A DNA stretch of 64,000 bases from Ceratodon purpureus (lineage: Eukaryota > Streptophyta > Bryopsida > Pseudoditrichales > Ditrichaceae). Below the pieces are notes generated by a model that was not told where the DNA came from, made no database searches, and worked only from the letters and a program-made list of their open reading frames with translations. The stretch lies in NCBI GenBank assembly GCA_014871385.1, contig CM026426.1, forward strand, positions 30,059,452-30,123,451. Reading direction: 5' to 3'. Below are positions 1-9,505 of the stretch, piece by piece; position 1 is the first letter of the stretch; the number at the start of each line of letters is the position of its first letter. The position numbers were made by a program, and so were the translations under genes.

Positions 1-1058
1 GCCAGGGTGTCCATGGGTTCCTTGGGGTCTTGTTCAGGTTGATCTTCTGAATCTGCCAAATTTTGCGCCTCGGTTGCCAAGGTTTTGTAAATGTCTCCTA
101 AGCTGAGTTGAGGTGTGTTTGTAGGATTGTTAGCATGATAATGTTTTAATTTTGTGGAGTTAACAATGGTTGCATGGCTGTCAAAATTTTCCTGATTTAC
201 CAAGAGAACAGTATTATTAGGTAATACTAATTGGACCCTATACGGCCCGTACCATATAGATTCGAATTTAGTCTTGCGGATCTTGGGGTCTCTAGGGCAC
301 CATAACACCTGGTCACCTTTCTGAAATATGCGTGGGGGCTGAGAAGCTTGAAAATACCGTGCACTCCTTTCTTGTTTGTGAACTATATTTTTGATGGCGG
401 ATGCGCGGACTTCTTCCAGGGCATGAATATCTTGGATCCGGGCAGCAAGGACTCGATGAGGGCTGTAATCCTTGGGCTGCAGAGTTTGAAAAGTGGGTGC
501 GATATATTCCGTGGGCAAAAGAGGCTGAGTGCCATACACCATTTCAAAGGGGCTGACCTGAGTGGCAGTTTTTATTGCTACCCTATATGCCCACAAGGCT
601 GCTGGGAGATAGTCCCCCCAATCGGATTGATTTGCGTGGATGAACCTGCGTAACATGTTGATCAAGGTTTTATTAGTAGACTCTACTTGGCCGTTTCCTT
701 GGGGATAATATACTGTACTTGTTCTATGTTTTATGACATGATTTTCCATTAAGTCATCTATGACTGCATTAACAAAATGGGAGCCTTGGTCTGATATGAT
801 TTCCAAGGGACAACCAAATCGAGTGATAATGTTTTCATAGATAAAGGTTGCGGTTACCATGGCAGTGTTGGTACGTAATGGTTTGGCTTCAGCCCATTTG
901 GTGGTATAATCCGTGGCAACGAGAATATACTTGTAACCCTGTCTTGTAGCTGGTTTAATTGGGCCAACAAAGTCTAGGCCCCATCGTTGAAAAGGACCAA
1001 GGGGTGGGATGGATTTCAGGGGTACTCGGCCTTGGTATTGGAAATTGGTTGTGGAAAC
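1..1058 (-). pseudogene. Element A integrase core and C-terminus
   Basis: Downstream of the TAG at 1059-1061 the same frame stays open to the window edge. It reads as a retroviral-type integrase catalytic core: a WGLDFVGP block (first Asp), an ISDQGSHF block (second Asp) and a [14 protein letters not shown] block (catalytic Glu). A GPYRV-type C-terminal domain and an acidic, Glu/Asp-rich tail follow. No start codon belongs to this piece; it is the continuation of gag-pol after a nonsense mutation. The enzyme would integrate element cDNA in the nucleus, but this copy cannot make it as one polyprotein unless the TAGs are read through. Confidence 0.85.
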
Positions 1059-2120
1059 CTAGCAAGCATGGCAGTTTTTAACATACTCATGGACGTCCTT
1101 GTGCAGTGTGGGCCACCAATAACGGGCAGCCAAGATTTTTTTAATTGTTGTCTCGGGTCCTTGGTGGCCACCCGCTGGGCCGTCATGGAGAATGGCCATG
1201 AGATTTTGTTCTTGTCCTGTGGGCACGCACAGCCTGGTTTCTTGATCAATGCCTCGGCGGTACAATTGTCCCTGGACCAAGGTGTAAGGTAATGTATTTC
1301 TGACAAAACTAACTTGTCGTGTGCCTGATAAATTGGTGGGGGTTGCTCCTGTGGTCAAGTATCGGATAATGTCACCTCGCGAGTCTGTGGGAATTTCCAG
1401 GTCTAGACTGGCAGCTTGAAGGTATGGCTCGTTAAAGGAGTCGTCGATGCCTTCTTCGGTAGCCTTGGAATCCCTGGATAAGTAGTCTGCAACTATGTGT
1501 CTCTTTCCTGGCACATATACTACTTCAAAATCGTATTCTAGGAGTATCATGATCCACCTTGCTACCTGGCCAGTGACCAAAGGCTGATTTACCAGATACG
1601 ATAAACTGTGATGATCTACCATGAAACGGAACTTGTTGCCCAGCAAGTAGTGCCGGAACTTCTTAACAGCGTAGATCATAGCTAAGGCTTCTCTTTCCGT
1701 TGTGGAATAATTCCTTTCTGCTTGATTTAACAGCCGACTAGCATAGGCAACGCGCTGATCATATTTGCCGTTCAGATTCTGGGCTAGCATGACGCCGACG
1801 GCAATATTAGATGCATCCGTGTGCACATGGAAAGGCTTGGTCCAGTCAGGTGCGATCAAAATTGGCGCATTAGAATACGCAATTTTAATTTTTTCCAAGG
1901 CGGCCTGGGCCGCAGGGGTCCAGTCTTGGGGGTACTTGTACTTGGTATGATTAAGTGCGGTTATGGGGGCAGTGATATGGGCCAGTTTCTCAATATATAT
2001 CCTATTGAACTGTGACAGCTTTAAAAGCCTCTGGACGCCTTTCTGATCCGTGGGTGGCGTGATTTCCATGATGTCCTTGATCTTCTCAGGGTCAGGGAGT
2101 TTTCCATACTTGCAGACTAT
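1059..2120 (-). pseudogene. Element A RNase H and integrase zinc-binding domain
   Basis: This frame lies between the TAG at 2121-2123 and the TAG at 1059-1061. It holds the RT connection, then a Ty3-type RNase H (FHVHTDAS block, a TTEREALAMIYAVKKFRHYL block and a VDHHSL block) and the start of integrase with an HHCC zinc finger (DGPAGGHQG ... YWWPTLHKDV ... CHAC). The terminating TAG falls directly after the last zinc-finger Cys, where related copies have a sense codon. It is in the same frame as the RT piece upstream and the integrase core downstream. Confidence 0.85.
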
Positions 2121-3257
2121 CTAACCCAAGATTACCCCTGCGAAAAATAAAAACATGCACTTCTCGGCATTTAAACTTACCCCATTAGTTCTGCAAGCCT
2201 GGAAAATTTGTCGAAGGTGAGTAATATGGTCCTTTATTTGTCCATACACGGTACCATCATCTAAATAGATTCTGAAGAATCTTTTTAAGTAGGGTCTAAA
2301 GATTAACTCCATGACTCGTTGAAAAGTCATAGGAGCATTTTTGGCCCCAAATGGCATTCTTTCAAAGTGATAAGGCCCCCATTCAGTTGAGAAAGCTGTT
2401 TTACTTTTGTCTTGTTCTGCCATGGCTACTTGGTAATATCCGGAAAAACAATCCAAAAAAGAATACATTTCATGGCCGGCTACTTCATCAATGATTTCTT
2501 CCATGTAAGGCAAGGGGTAATGATCCTTCTTGGTGGCCGCGTTTAACTTTCGGAAATCAACACAGATTCGAAGTGTGCCGTTTTTCTTAGGGATGATAAC
2601 CATGGGAGATAACCAGGGAGCAGCATCTACAGGTGAGATAAATTTGGCTTGGAGTAATTTATCAAGTTCCGCCTTGACCCTTACTGCGTAATTTGGATTC
2701 ATGCAATATCTACGTTGTTGTACAGGGGTGGCGTTAGGTACAAGGTCGATAGTGTGTTTTGCTAGTGTGCTTGGGATTCCTTTCAGATCCTCATGTCCCC
2801 ATGCGAAAATGTCCTGGTATTCATGAAATAGTTCGATTGCTGCTTTTTTCACATGATTTGGTGCATCCGCGTTGATCTTGATGAACTTAGGCTTTTCTGA
2901 AGTGCCGAGATTTACTAGTTCTATTCTATCCTTGGCTCCATGGGTCCACCCTGTGATGACCTCTTGCTGCAAGGCTTGAGTAGCTGGCATAGCTTGTATG
3001 GTTACTGTTTCTTGGATTTCTTGGGAAAAATGCAAGGGTATGTCTAGTTTATCCTGGTCGGTTACCATGCTAGCTAGATGAATTTCTGCTAAGGGAATCA
3101 GATCTGGGTTGGCCTGAAATACCATGGCTTCCTGTTGCGGGGAGAGCCCTTGTACCCAATTGGTTCCAGCTTTGTGGCGGATCTGGTTAGCCTTAGCTCT
3201 GGTGATACAGCTATCCACGGGAATGATAACTGTTTTTCCTTGACGCTGGATGCGGAT
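2121..3257 (-). pseudogene. Element A reverse transcriptase
   Basis: Ty3/gypsy RT with the linker before it. A WLSPMVIIPKKNG block, a RICVDFRKLNAAT block, SFLDCFSGYYQ and the catalytic YLDD (near 2258-2269) are all present, so the active site is intact. The frame ends at TAG 2121-2123, where fragment D has TAC (Tyr) in a matching context. It begins directly after the TAG at 3258-3260, where D has CAG. Apart from these stops it looks recently functional. Confidence 0.88.
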
Positions 3258-5126
3258 CTAATTTCGTGACCAATCATGGATCGCATTCATGTCCCGTAAC
3301 CAAGGTCGGCCAAGGATTATCGGGAAGTTACTACTAACAGGCATATCAATGACCACAAACGTAGCGGGTGTAGAAATACCATGGGTGGTAATAGCAACCG
3401 TGGAGAGTATTCCCAGGGGTGTAACCGGGGCATCATTTGCCATTCTGAGTATAAACTGTGCGAGCTTGGGAGAAGGTAAGCCTAAATGTTTTCTAAGATG
3501 GTTGCTCATGACATTAACACCTGATCCTCCATCGACTAAGACGTTAGTTAATTCATGGTTTCCAAGTTGTAAGTGAATGACCGCGGCATCAGGGTCTAAT
3601 GTTGTGGCGTTGACTTCAATGACTTCAGGACCTTCTGTTCCCGTAGGTAGCGAGGCTTGTTGTAAGTATTTTTGAAGTTCTGGACTCAACTGTAATAATT
3701 TCGAAAGGGTGATGGTTACGTTAGTATCTTCTAAAATTTGTTTGATAGGAGCATCCTGGCTGGTGCTTTCCAATCCTGCTTGTAAGTCTTGACGGATTCT
3801 ATGGAGGCGATCCCAGTGATTTTCTGGGAATGGTTTCCTTGGTTCTACTACATGGTCATCCGTTGTTCCCTTAGATCGCGTGGTTACTACTGCAGTGCTT
3901 ATGGTAGACACAGAGGTTTCCGTTCCATGTACTTCTGTCAGTGTGACACCTCCTCGCCTGGGATTCCCTGGAGTTTTGGAGTTATCTTGGTTACCTTGGT
4001 TCCCGGATTGATACTGTGCCCATCTCTGATGCAGTTGAGGGCAGTCTCTGCGTCTGTGGGTTGTGGATCCACACTCCCAGCAGGCATCGTTCCTGCCCGG
4101 TTGAAAAGCGTCGACGTTAACTTCCTCGGGATACACGGCTGCCGTGGTAGGACGAGAGCGCCGATTATCTTCAGTACGAATTGGATTGTTGGCGTACCAG
4201 CATCGGCCACCATGAATTTTCCCACAATTAGTGCATGGTACCAAGGCGGGTCGGATCTCTAGGCGAACATTGGGTAAAGGCAGCAAAGGAGCTTGGATTT
4301 TGTTTAAGGCCCCTAGTTCCCTACTAATGTCATTAGCAGCAGTAACGATATCCTGCAAGGTCTTGACTCCACGGATTACTATTCCTTGTTGTATCCAGGG
4401 TAATAATCCTTTTTTGAACCACTCACACAGATAATCCTCCTCGGGGCGTTGGTTTAATTTGTCTGCCAATTGTTTGAATCTGTCATAAAATTTGTCCACT
4501 GGTTCGCTTTTCTCTTGTGCAATACTTCCCAGGGCTCTCAATACTTCCGAGCTGGTCTTGAGTTTTCTGAATTTGTGTAGAAAACTTTGCTCCATTTCGT
4601 CCCAAGTGGCATTGGAATGTTCAGTCTCAAAGTCAATGTACCAATTGATGTGGTTGCCTTGGAGAGTTGTACCAAAGATATTTTGTAAATCGGCAGTATT
4701 GGTGACGCCGTTTGTGCGAGCGATAACCTTGAATCTTCTGACATGCCAATCTGGATCGCCAGATTCATCAAACACTGGGTAGGATATCTTGGGGAGCTTG
4801 GAATGTTTGTGTGTATCATTCTGACTAGGTGGCGTGGCAACAGTGTGATTTTCCTGAGGGATAGTAGCTGATCTGAGTGCCTCAGGGAGAGCTTGGGAAG
4901 CTTGAGGTGTGGTGTTGATGGTCTCCTGGTTTCTGTTTTCTTGTAGAGTTTGATACTGGGCACTAAGCGTTTCCAGTCTCGCATTAGTAGCCTCATTCTT
5001 GGCCACTAGGTCGGTCATTTGCTGTCTCATCCATACCAAAAATTCCTTGGTGGTTTCCTGGTCATCTTGGTTGGCAGCTTCCTCTGCTTCATTTGTCACT
5101 ACCAAGGGGAGTTTTCGTGGAGGCAT
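3258..5126 (-). CDS. Element A Gag-protease
   Basis: 622 codons starting at ATG 5124-5126 (MPPRKLP...), just inside the primer-binding site. An N-terminal coiled stretch (about residues 25-70) precedes a retrotransposon gag domain (about 110-290), with the FGTTL...W and F...KFR blocks. Two Cys/His knuckles follow, one CX2CX3HX3C and one canonical CX2CX4HX4C (CWECGSTTHRRRDC). An aspartic protease with VDGGSGVN as active-site motif (D-G-G instead of D-S/T-G) lies near residue 535. The frame stops at TAG 3258-3260 between protease and RT. That is not a natural gag-pol boundary, because D reads CAG there. Confidence 0.9.
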   Translation of the reverse strand: MPPRKLPLVVTNEAEEAANQDDQETTKEFLVWMRQQMTDLVAKNEATNARLETLSAQYQTLQENRNQETINTTPQASQALPEALRSATIPQENHTVATPPSQNDTHKHSKLPKISYPVFDESGDPDWHVRRFKVIARTNGVTNTADLQNIFGTTLQGNHINWYIDFETEHSNATWDEMEQSFLHKFRKLKTSSEVLRALGSIAQEKSEPVDKFYDRFKQLADKLNQRPEEDYLCEWFKKGLLPWIQQGIVIRGVKTLQDIVTAANDISRELGALNKIQAPLLPLPNVRLEIRPALVPCTNCGKIHGGRCWYANNPIRTEDNRRSRPTTAAVYPEEVNVDAFQPGRNDACWECGSTTHRRRDCPQLHQRWAQYQSGNQGNQDNSKTPGNPRRGGVTLTEVHGTETSVSTISTAVVTTRSKGTTDDHVVEPRKPFPENHWDRLHRIRQDLQAGLESTSQDAPIKQILEDTNVTITLSKLLQLSPELQKYLQQASLPTGTEGPEVIEVNATTLDPDAAVIHLQLGNHELTNVLVDGGSGVNVMSNHLRKHLGLPSPKLAQFILRMANDAPVTPLGILSTVAITTHGISTPATFVVIDMPVSSNFPIILGRPWLRDMNAIHDWSRN

Positions 5127-5165
5127 GGTATTAGTTTAGGGGTTTCAGGGCACCTCAGTATTCCA

Positions 5166-5183
5166 TCCCCAGCATGGTCGCCA
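5166..5183 (-). other. Element A primer-binding site
   Basis: On the minus strand this reads TGGCGACCATGCTGGGGA, three bases inside the end of the 5' LTR, ending in the TGG that pairs with tRNA CCA. The 12 bases TGGCGACCATGC are also the core of the PBS of element C. The tRNA has a G discriminator base. I did not identify it; Tat/Ogre elements often use tRNA-Arg with a similar TGGCGAC start. Confidence 0.75.
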
Positions 5184-5186
5184 AAA

Positions 5187-5869
5187 TGTTAGCTGGGGTC
5201 AGACATAGAGATACTGGGCGGGGAAGAGCACGGTTGTAAGGGGGGTCTTATGGTAGCCACGGTCTTAGATCACGGTGGTCACGGTCACCGGGGACAGCTG
5301 TCCCAGGGGTGGGACTCGGACCGTTACTAAATAGTAAGTAGTCAGGGAGCACGACAATAGTCAGTCTACTAGTCTACTGTTCCGTGAATGAATCCGTGTC
5401 CAAGGAACTCGTGGGAACCGAGGGAGAGGGTGAGGTTGTGTGTGAGAGTAACGATTCACTTCATGCAAGCAGATAAGAGGAAACGGGAGGGAAGGTATAG
5501 CGTTAGGGTTGCAGCAATAGCAGAGACGGAAACAGAGATTGTAAGGCAAGCAAGAAGTAAGCTGAAAGGAGGCTGTGCATTACCAAGGGAGTGCGAGAGC
5601 GTTTACATAGCATCAACAGTGAAAGAAGAGCAAAGTACCCTGGCTGTCTAGGTTGCGAGACGACTTCAACTAACAAAATATCAAGAAGTGTAAGCCCTGG
5701 CCCTAGCTACCCTGTTTATACTTGTGGTCTCTTCCTTCTTTCCTGGTCTAACTGCTACTTTCCTAGCGGTAACTGTGACTGTTCTAGTAGTTCGGTGCCG
5801 CTCCTTGTTCCCTTGATTGCCGTGGATGTTGCCTGGTAAGAGGGACCCCGTTTCAGTGGACCCCAAACA
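5187..5869 (-). repeat. Element A 5' LTR
   Basis: Bounded by TGTTAGCTGGGGTC on the left and GACCCCAAACA on the right of the plus strand, so both ends carry TGTT/AACA and a GGGGTC inverted repeat. The left boundary abuts the primer-binding site. Length is 683 bp. The right boundary is inferred from the terminal inverted repeat because the partner LTR lies outside the window. Confidence 0.7.
5714..5721 (-). promoter_or_regulatory. Element A LTR TATA box
   Basis: Minus strand GTATAAAC, about 150 bp into the LTR from its 5' end. The same GTATAAAC appears in the LTR-like segment at 46 kb. Confidence 0.5.
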
Positions 5870-6409
5870 GTTGGTTGCGTTGGTTGAATTTAATAAGCGG
5901 GGTTTGTACTTCAATCGTTTCAGTGTCGCCGGAAGTTGGGGATAAAAACAAAGGACCTTCAGTTATGTCACTTCCGGTCGTCTGCAACATCGATGAGTGT
6001 ACTGTTCTTGTGGAAGTTAATGTTGAATTGTATCTTCCGTCCTGTTTTATGTTTTTGCATGCGTATGGAATTAGAAAATGCTTGTTGTTGTTTGTGATGA
6101 TTGTGTCGTCAATTTTTTTAGTTTGTAAATATAACAGTGAAGACAAAGGAAATGGTGCAAGATGTTCTGTACAGGTGAATTGTTGTTTGCTTGGGAAGCG
6201 TGTTTATCTGCTTGAGCTGTTTGTCTAGTGATGCTAGTAAAGAGGTCAGTTCATGTAGCCGTCGGGAAAGTTTAGCAAGGAGCCGGGTAATCTGTAGCAC
6301 GTAGCCGGGTAAGGACTACCAACCCCGGGATTCACACTTCCCTCTGTACTAACCGGATGCTGGAGGGCACATCTGATGCAGGAGCGTACTGGAGCATCGG
6401 TGCAAAGAA
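5870..6409. other. Host flank between element A and the coiled-coil frame
   Basis: No gene can be supported here. The stretch has open frames of up to about 117 codons without recognisable domains. Near 6275-6310 a short GCCGGGTAA phrase occurs twice. Confidence 0.4.
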
Positions 6410-6805
6410 TTGCGGCAGCGGTGCAAGGGGATTGACGGTGCCTTAGCCGAACGACAGAAGTCTCTACGGGAGGAAGAGCTTAGCTGCGCTAACATGAGGA
6501 GCCGTCGGGAATCTTTGGTGGCTCATTTTTCATCTAGTAGAGGAGGCGTGAGTTTAGAGGGGCAAGACGAATTGCAACCTCGAGAAACTACTGAGGAGGA
6601 GGAAAAGGAGTTGCGAATAATTGACAAGGACTTGGAGTTCGGCCTTCACATTCTGGCACGGGAGAGTGCACGTACAGAGCAACTTAGGCTGGAACAAGAA
6701 GGGCTTGAGTCGGAGCTAAGGAAAGTGGAGAACAAAATCCGGTATCGAGGTGGTCAGTCAACACGGTTAGAAGTGTGGATTAGCAAGCTCACTGAGCAAG
6801 TTTAG
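6410..6805 (+). CDS. Coiled-coil protein fragment (unrecognised)
   Basis: 131 codons, very rich in Glu, Arg and Leu. It predicts two helical coiled-coil stretches (about residues 1-35 and 65-131, containing EEEEKELRIIDKDLEFGLH). The first codon of the frame as given is TTG; no good ATG lies upstream in frame, so the 5' part may be a separate exon. It ends in TAG (6803-6805), immediately followed in the same frame by ATG ATG of the RING-like frame. The two probably formed one coiled-coil plus zinc-finger protein. I do not recognise the family. Confidence 0.5.
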   Translation: MRQRCKGIDGALAERQKSLREEELSCANMRSRRESLVAHFSSSRGGVSLEGQDELQPRETTEEEEKELRIIDKDLEFGLHILARESARTEQLRLEQEGLESELRKVENKIRYRGGQSTRLEVWISKLTEQV

Positions 6806-7007
6806 ATGATGGCCGTGGGATCCGGCATGGGCACCACTCCGCTACCACTAAAGAATCCAAGACAAGCACCAGCAGGGCGTCTGAACAACGTATACATATC
6901 TAATTGCCCAGCGTGTGGCATGAACTTTGCATGCCGCAACATCTCGGTTACACATTGTGATTGTACGTACCATCACTTCTGCCTTGCGGCTTGGCTGAGT
7001 GACGGCA
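6806..7007 (+). pseudogene. RING-like zinc-finger ORF, 5' part (split by LTR insertion)
   Basis: Starts at ATG 6806 and encodes a short Gly/Pro N-terminus, then CPACGMNF and a CDCTYHHFC block. This gives a Cys-Cys...Cys-Cys-His-His-Cys array like the first two-thirds of a RING finger. At 7007 the frame is cut by the solo LTR, after the target duplication cggca (7003-7007). Removing the insertion and one copy of the duplication continues the frame without a shift into 24059-24306, which supplies a further CX4C pair. The intact frame would be 149 codons. RING fingers usually act in ubiquitin ligases; that role is inferred only from the Cys/His spacing. Confidence 0.65.
7003..7007. other. Target-site duplication of the solo LTR, left copy
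   Basis: cggca directly before the TG of the solo LTR at 7008; identical to 24054-24058. Confidence 0.9.
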
Positions 7008-7941
7008 TGTCGGAACAAGGAAACGCAACTAACATCCGGATAGCACTCTAATTGAGCGTAAACTTCCGTATTGTCACTAGGTCCCGAGTATTGTCCAGGG
7101 ATTCAATAGTGTTTCACCAAGTAGTTACTTATAATAGTTCCGAGCCTTGCCACTGATCGGATAGTGTACCCGGAACGTAACTCCTCGACTATCGCTCTCT
7201 CTCTTTCTTGTTCTCGTTAGGTGTTTCGTCCACAAACCCCAACGTCTTGGAACAGCTATCGTTTCACAACTGTCTTAGAGTACTCTGGCCAGCAGGTCAC
7301 ACAAACGACCTTTTCCGATCCGGGAGACTACAACGACAAACCAATCCGGCTCTGGGAGAACCAGGATCCGATTATCCCTAGGCGACCCGTACCACGTTCC
7401 GAATCCCCCTCTCACAGTGTACGGAACCTCTTCAGAAGTTCAGAGAGCCCGATCAAGTACCCCTCGATCCGCTTCGACCCTAGCGACGGCTATTCCGCGT
7501 GAGGTTGGGTTGGGGACGGAACAGTGAGGCTTCACTCCTACGACAATCCACTAAATCTTTCCGCTCAATCCTATTACCTTTCCGGTTCGGGTCTCGTCAC
7601 AACTCCCATCACCTTCCTATCCAAGCTACAGCGGAACTCTCATATCCTTCACTGATCATTCACACTTACCTGGAAACCACGTACAGTACTTGCAAAACAC
7701 GAATACTTTACTGATAAGGAATATAGGGAGAAAACATGCAAAACGAAGACCCGGATTGCATCGCCTTCCCCGTTTAAGTAAGCAGGGGCTTTCACAAAAG
7801 CGGCGGCGCCGGCAGTTCAATCAAAAACCCTAATCCCTAGTTATCTACCTAGAATCCTACTTTACGACTAAACCGGATCTCCCGATCCGAAATCTACTCC
7901 TATAAATCCGGAAAGTGACGGCCAGTTGCAGCGAGAGGAAT

Positions 7942-8572
7942 CTACCCCATCTTCGTCTTCTTGTGGCTCTCCTGCTCGCGGTCCTTCTCCTTCGACCTGG
8001 TCATCCGTGGCTCGGATCCTCCTGCCCTCGCTGCCCGCTCCGCCTGATGCCTAGCACTCCGTTCCGCTTTTGACTCCTTCGTCTGGGCCTCCAAGGACAG
8101 CCGGGTAACGATTCGGTTCTTGGGAGAGTTGGGAGACTTAGGCAACATATGCGTGGGAGGGGTTTCGGTCGTAGGGGTCCGAGTCCCAGTTCCGGCTGTC
8201 CCAACCGGAGAGTTCGCATAGGTTTCCGAGTCGGACCCGGAAATCGTAATGGGGCCCTTCTCTGTCGGATCCTTCCTCTTCCTCAAAACTCTCCGAGCAC
8301 CGGAACTGTCAGCAGGGGAGTCCACCACTGGCGTTCCGGTGGGGGTAGGAGTCACCGTTCCGGTCTTGGCTGTGGGTGAAGGGGTAAGTGCCCCCTCCTG
8401 AATCACTCGGGTCCGTCCGGTTGGTGAAATCGCTCGTCCCCATTCCGCTCCTGCTACCTCCCCTTGATAAGCCGGCATGATCACCGACGATCCGAGTGTT
8501 GGGAGAACAGCCGGCTGCACGGGCCGGGTCACCTCTTCCGTAATCGTCCGCTCTTCGGATCGCCTAACGGTG
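7942..8572 (-). pseudogene. C-terminal part of the LTR-encoded ORF in the solo LTR
   Basis: Homologous to about the last 210 residues of the 731-codon ORF in element B. It has the same VAGAEWGR block, the TPSPTAKTGTVTPTPTGTP Thr/Pro run, an RKRK basic cluster and the basic RMTRSK...SHKKTK tail. The frame is open but its N-terminal half lies 13.4 kb away at 21940-23530, separated by element B. It shows that the C-terminal tail is conserved between diverged family members. Confidence 0.8.
8568..8572. other. Target-site duplication of element B, left copy
   Basis: cggtg directly before the TG of the element B LTR at 8573; identical to 21935-21939. Confidence 0.92.
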
Positions 8573-8700
8573 TGTCGGAACACGGAAACGCAACTAACAT
8601 CCGGACAGTGCTCTAATTGAGCGTAAACTTCCGTACTGTCACTAGGTTCCGAGTATCGTCCAGGGATTCAATAGTGTTTCACCAAGTAGTTACTTCTAAT

Positions 8701-8742
8701 CGTTCCGAGCCTTACCACTGCTCGGATAGTGTCTTCGGAACG
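8701..8742 (-). other. Paired overlapping inverted repeats in the LTR (3' LTR copy)
   Basis: Outer arms cgttccga (8701-8708) and tcggaacg (8735-8742) are perfectly complementary. Inner arms ccgagc (8705-8710) and gctcgg (8720-8725) overlap the left outer arm, so the two hairpins exclude each other. The same structure is at 18410-18451 in the other LTR. It lies downstream of the LTR ORF, near the LTR 3' end in sense orientation. Confidence 0.5.
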
Positions 8743-9505
8743 TAACTCCCGAACTATCTCCTTCTCTATTCTTCTCTCATTAGGTGTTTCGTCCACAAAC
8801 CCCAACGTCTCGGATCAGTTACCGTCTCACAACTGTCCTAGAGTACTCTGGCCAGCAGGTCACACAAACGATCCTCTCCGATTCGTGGGACTACAACGAC
8901 AAACCAATCCGGATCTGGGAGAACCAGGATCCGATTATCCCTAGGCGACCCGTACCACGTTCCGACTCCCCCTCTCACTATGCACGGAACCTCTTCAGAA
9001 GTTCAGGGAGCCCGACCAAGTAGTTCTTGATCCGCTTCGACCCTAGCGACGGCTATTCCGTATGAGGTTGATTTGGGGACGGAACAGTGAGGCTTCACTC
9101 CTACGACAATCCGCTAAATCTTTCCGCTCAATCCCATTTCCTTTCCGATTCGGGTCTCGTCGCAACTCCCATCACCTTCCTATCCGAGCTACAGCGGAAC
9201 TCTCATATCCTTCCCGGATCATTCACACTTAGCGGGAAATCACGCACAGTACTTACGAAACACAAATACTTTACTGATAAGGAATATAGGGGGAAAACAT
9301 GCAAAACGAAGACCCGGACCGCATCGCCTGCCCGGTTTAAGTAAGCAGGGGCTTCACAAAAGCGGCGGCGCCGGCAGTTCAATCAAAACCCTAATCCCTA
9401 ACTACCTACCTAGAATTCTACTTTACGACTAGGACGGATCTCCCGATCCGGAATCTACTCCTATAAATCCGGAAAGTTACGACAAGTGGCAGTGAGAGGA
9501 ATCTA

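Larger units (their letters stand above)
1..5869 (-). mobile_element. Element A: partial Ty3/gypsy LTR retrotransposon
   Basis: Read on the minus strand the order is 5' LTR (5187-5869), primer-binding site, gag, protease, RT, RNase H, integrase. The element runs off the left window edge before its PPT and 3' LTR. Gag and pol share one frame, now interrupted by three TAG codons (3258-3260, 2121-2123, 1059-1061). The protease has the DGGSGVN motif typical of Tat-like elements and I see no chromodomain in the visible integrase tail. The base just right of the LTR is 5870, where gttgg would be the target duplication; its partner is outside the window. Fragment D (50245-52964) is a close relative. 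Confidence 0.93.
7008..8572 (-). repeat. Solo LTR of the B family, left part
   Basis: Begins TGTCGGAAC like the LTRs of element B and is collinear with 8573 to about 10110, but clearly diverged by many substitutions and small indels. Together with 21940-24053 it makes one LTR of about 3.68 kb with no internal region, flanked by cggca on both sides. It is therefore a solo LTR left after recombination between two LTRs. Element B later inserted into it at 8572/21935. Confidence 0.92.

Noticed and set aside
1059..3260. TAG reassigned or read through in element A
   Set aside because: Fragment D has sense codons at two of the positions and the contexts are unlike known readthrough sites; ordinary decay explains them.
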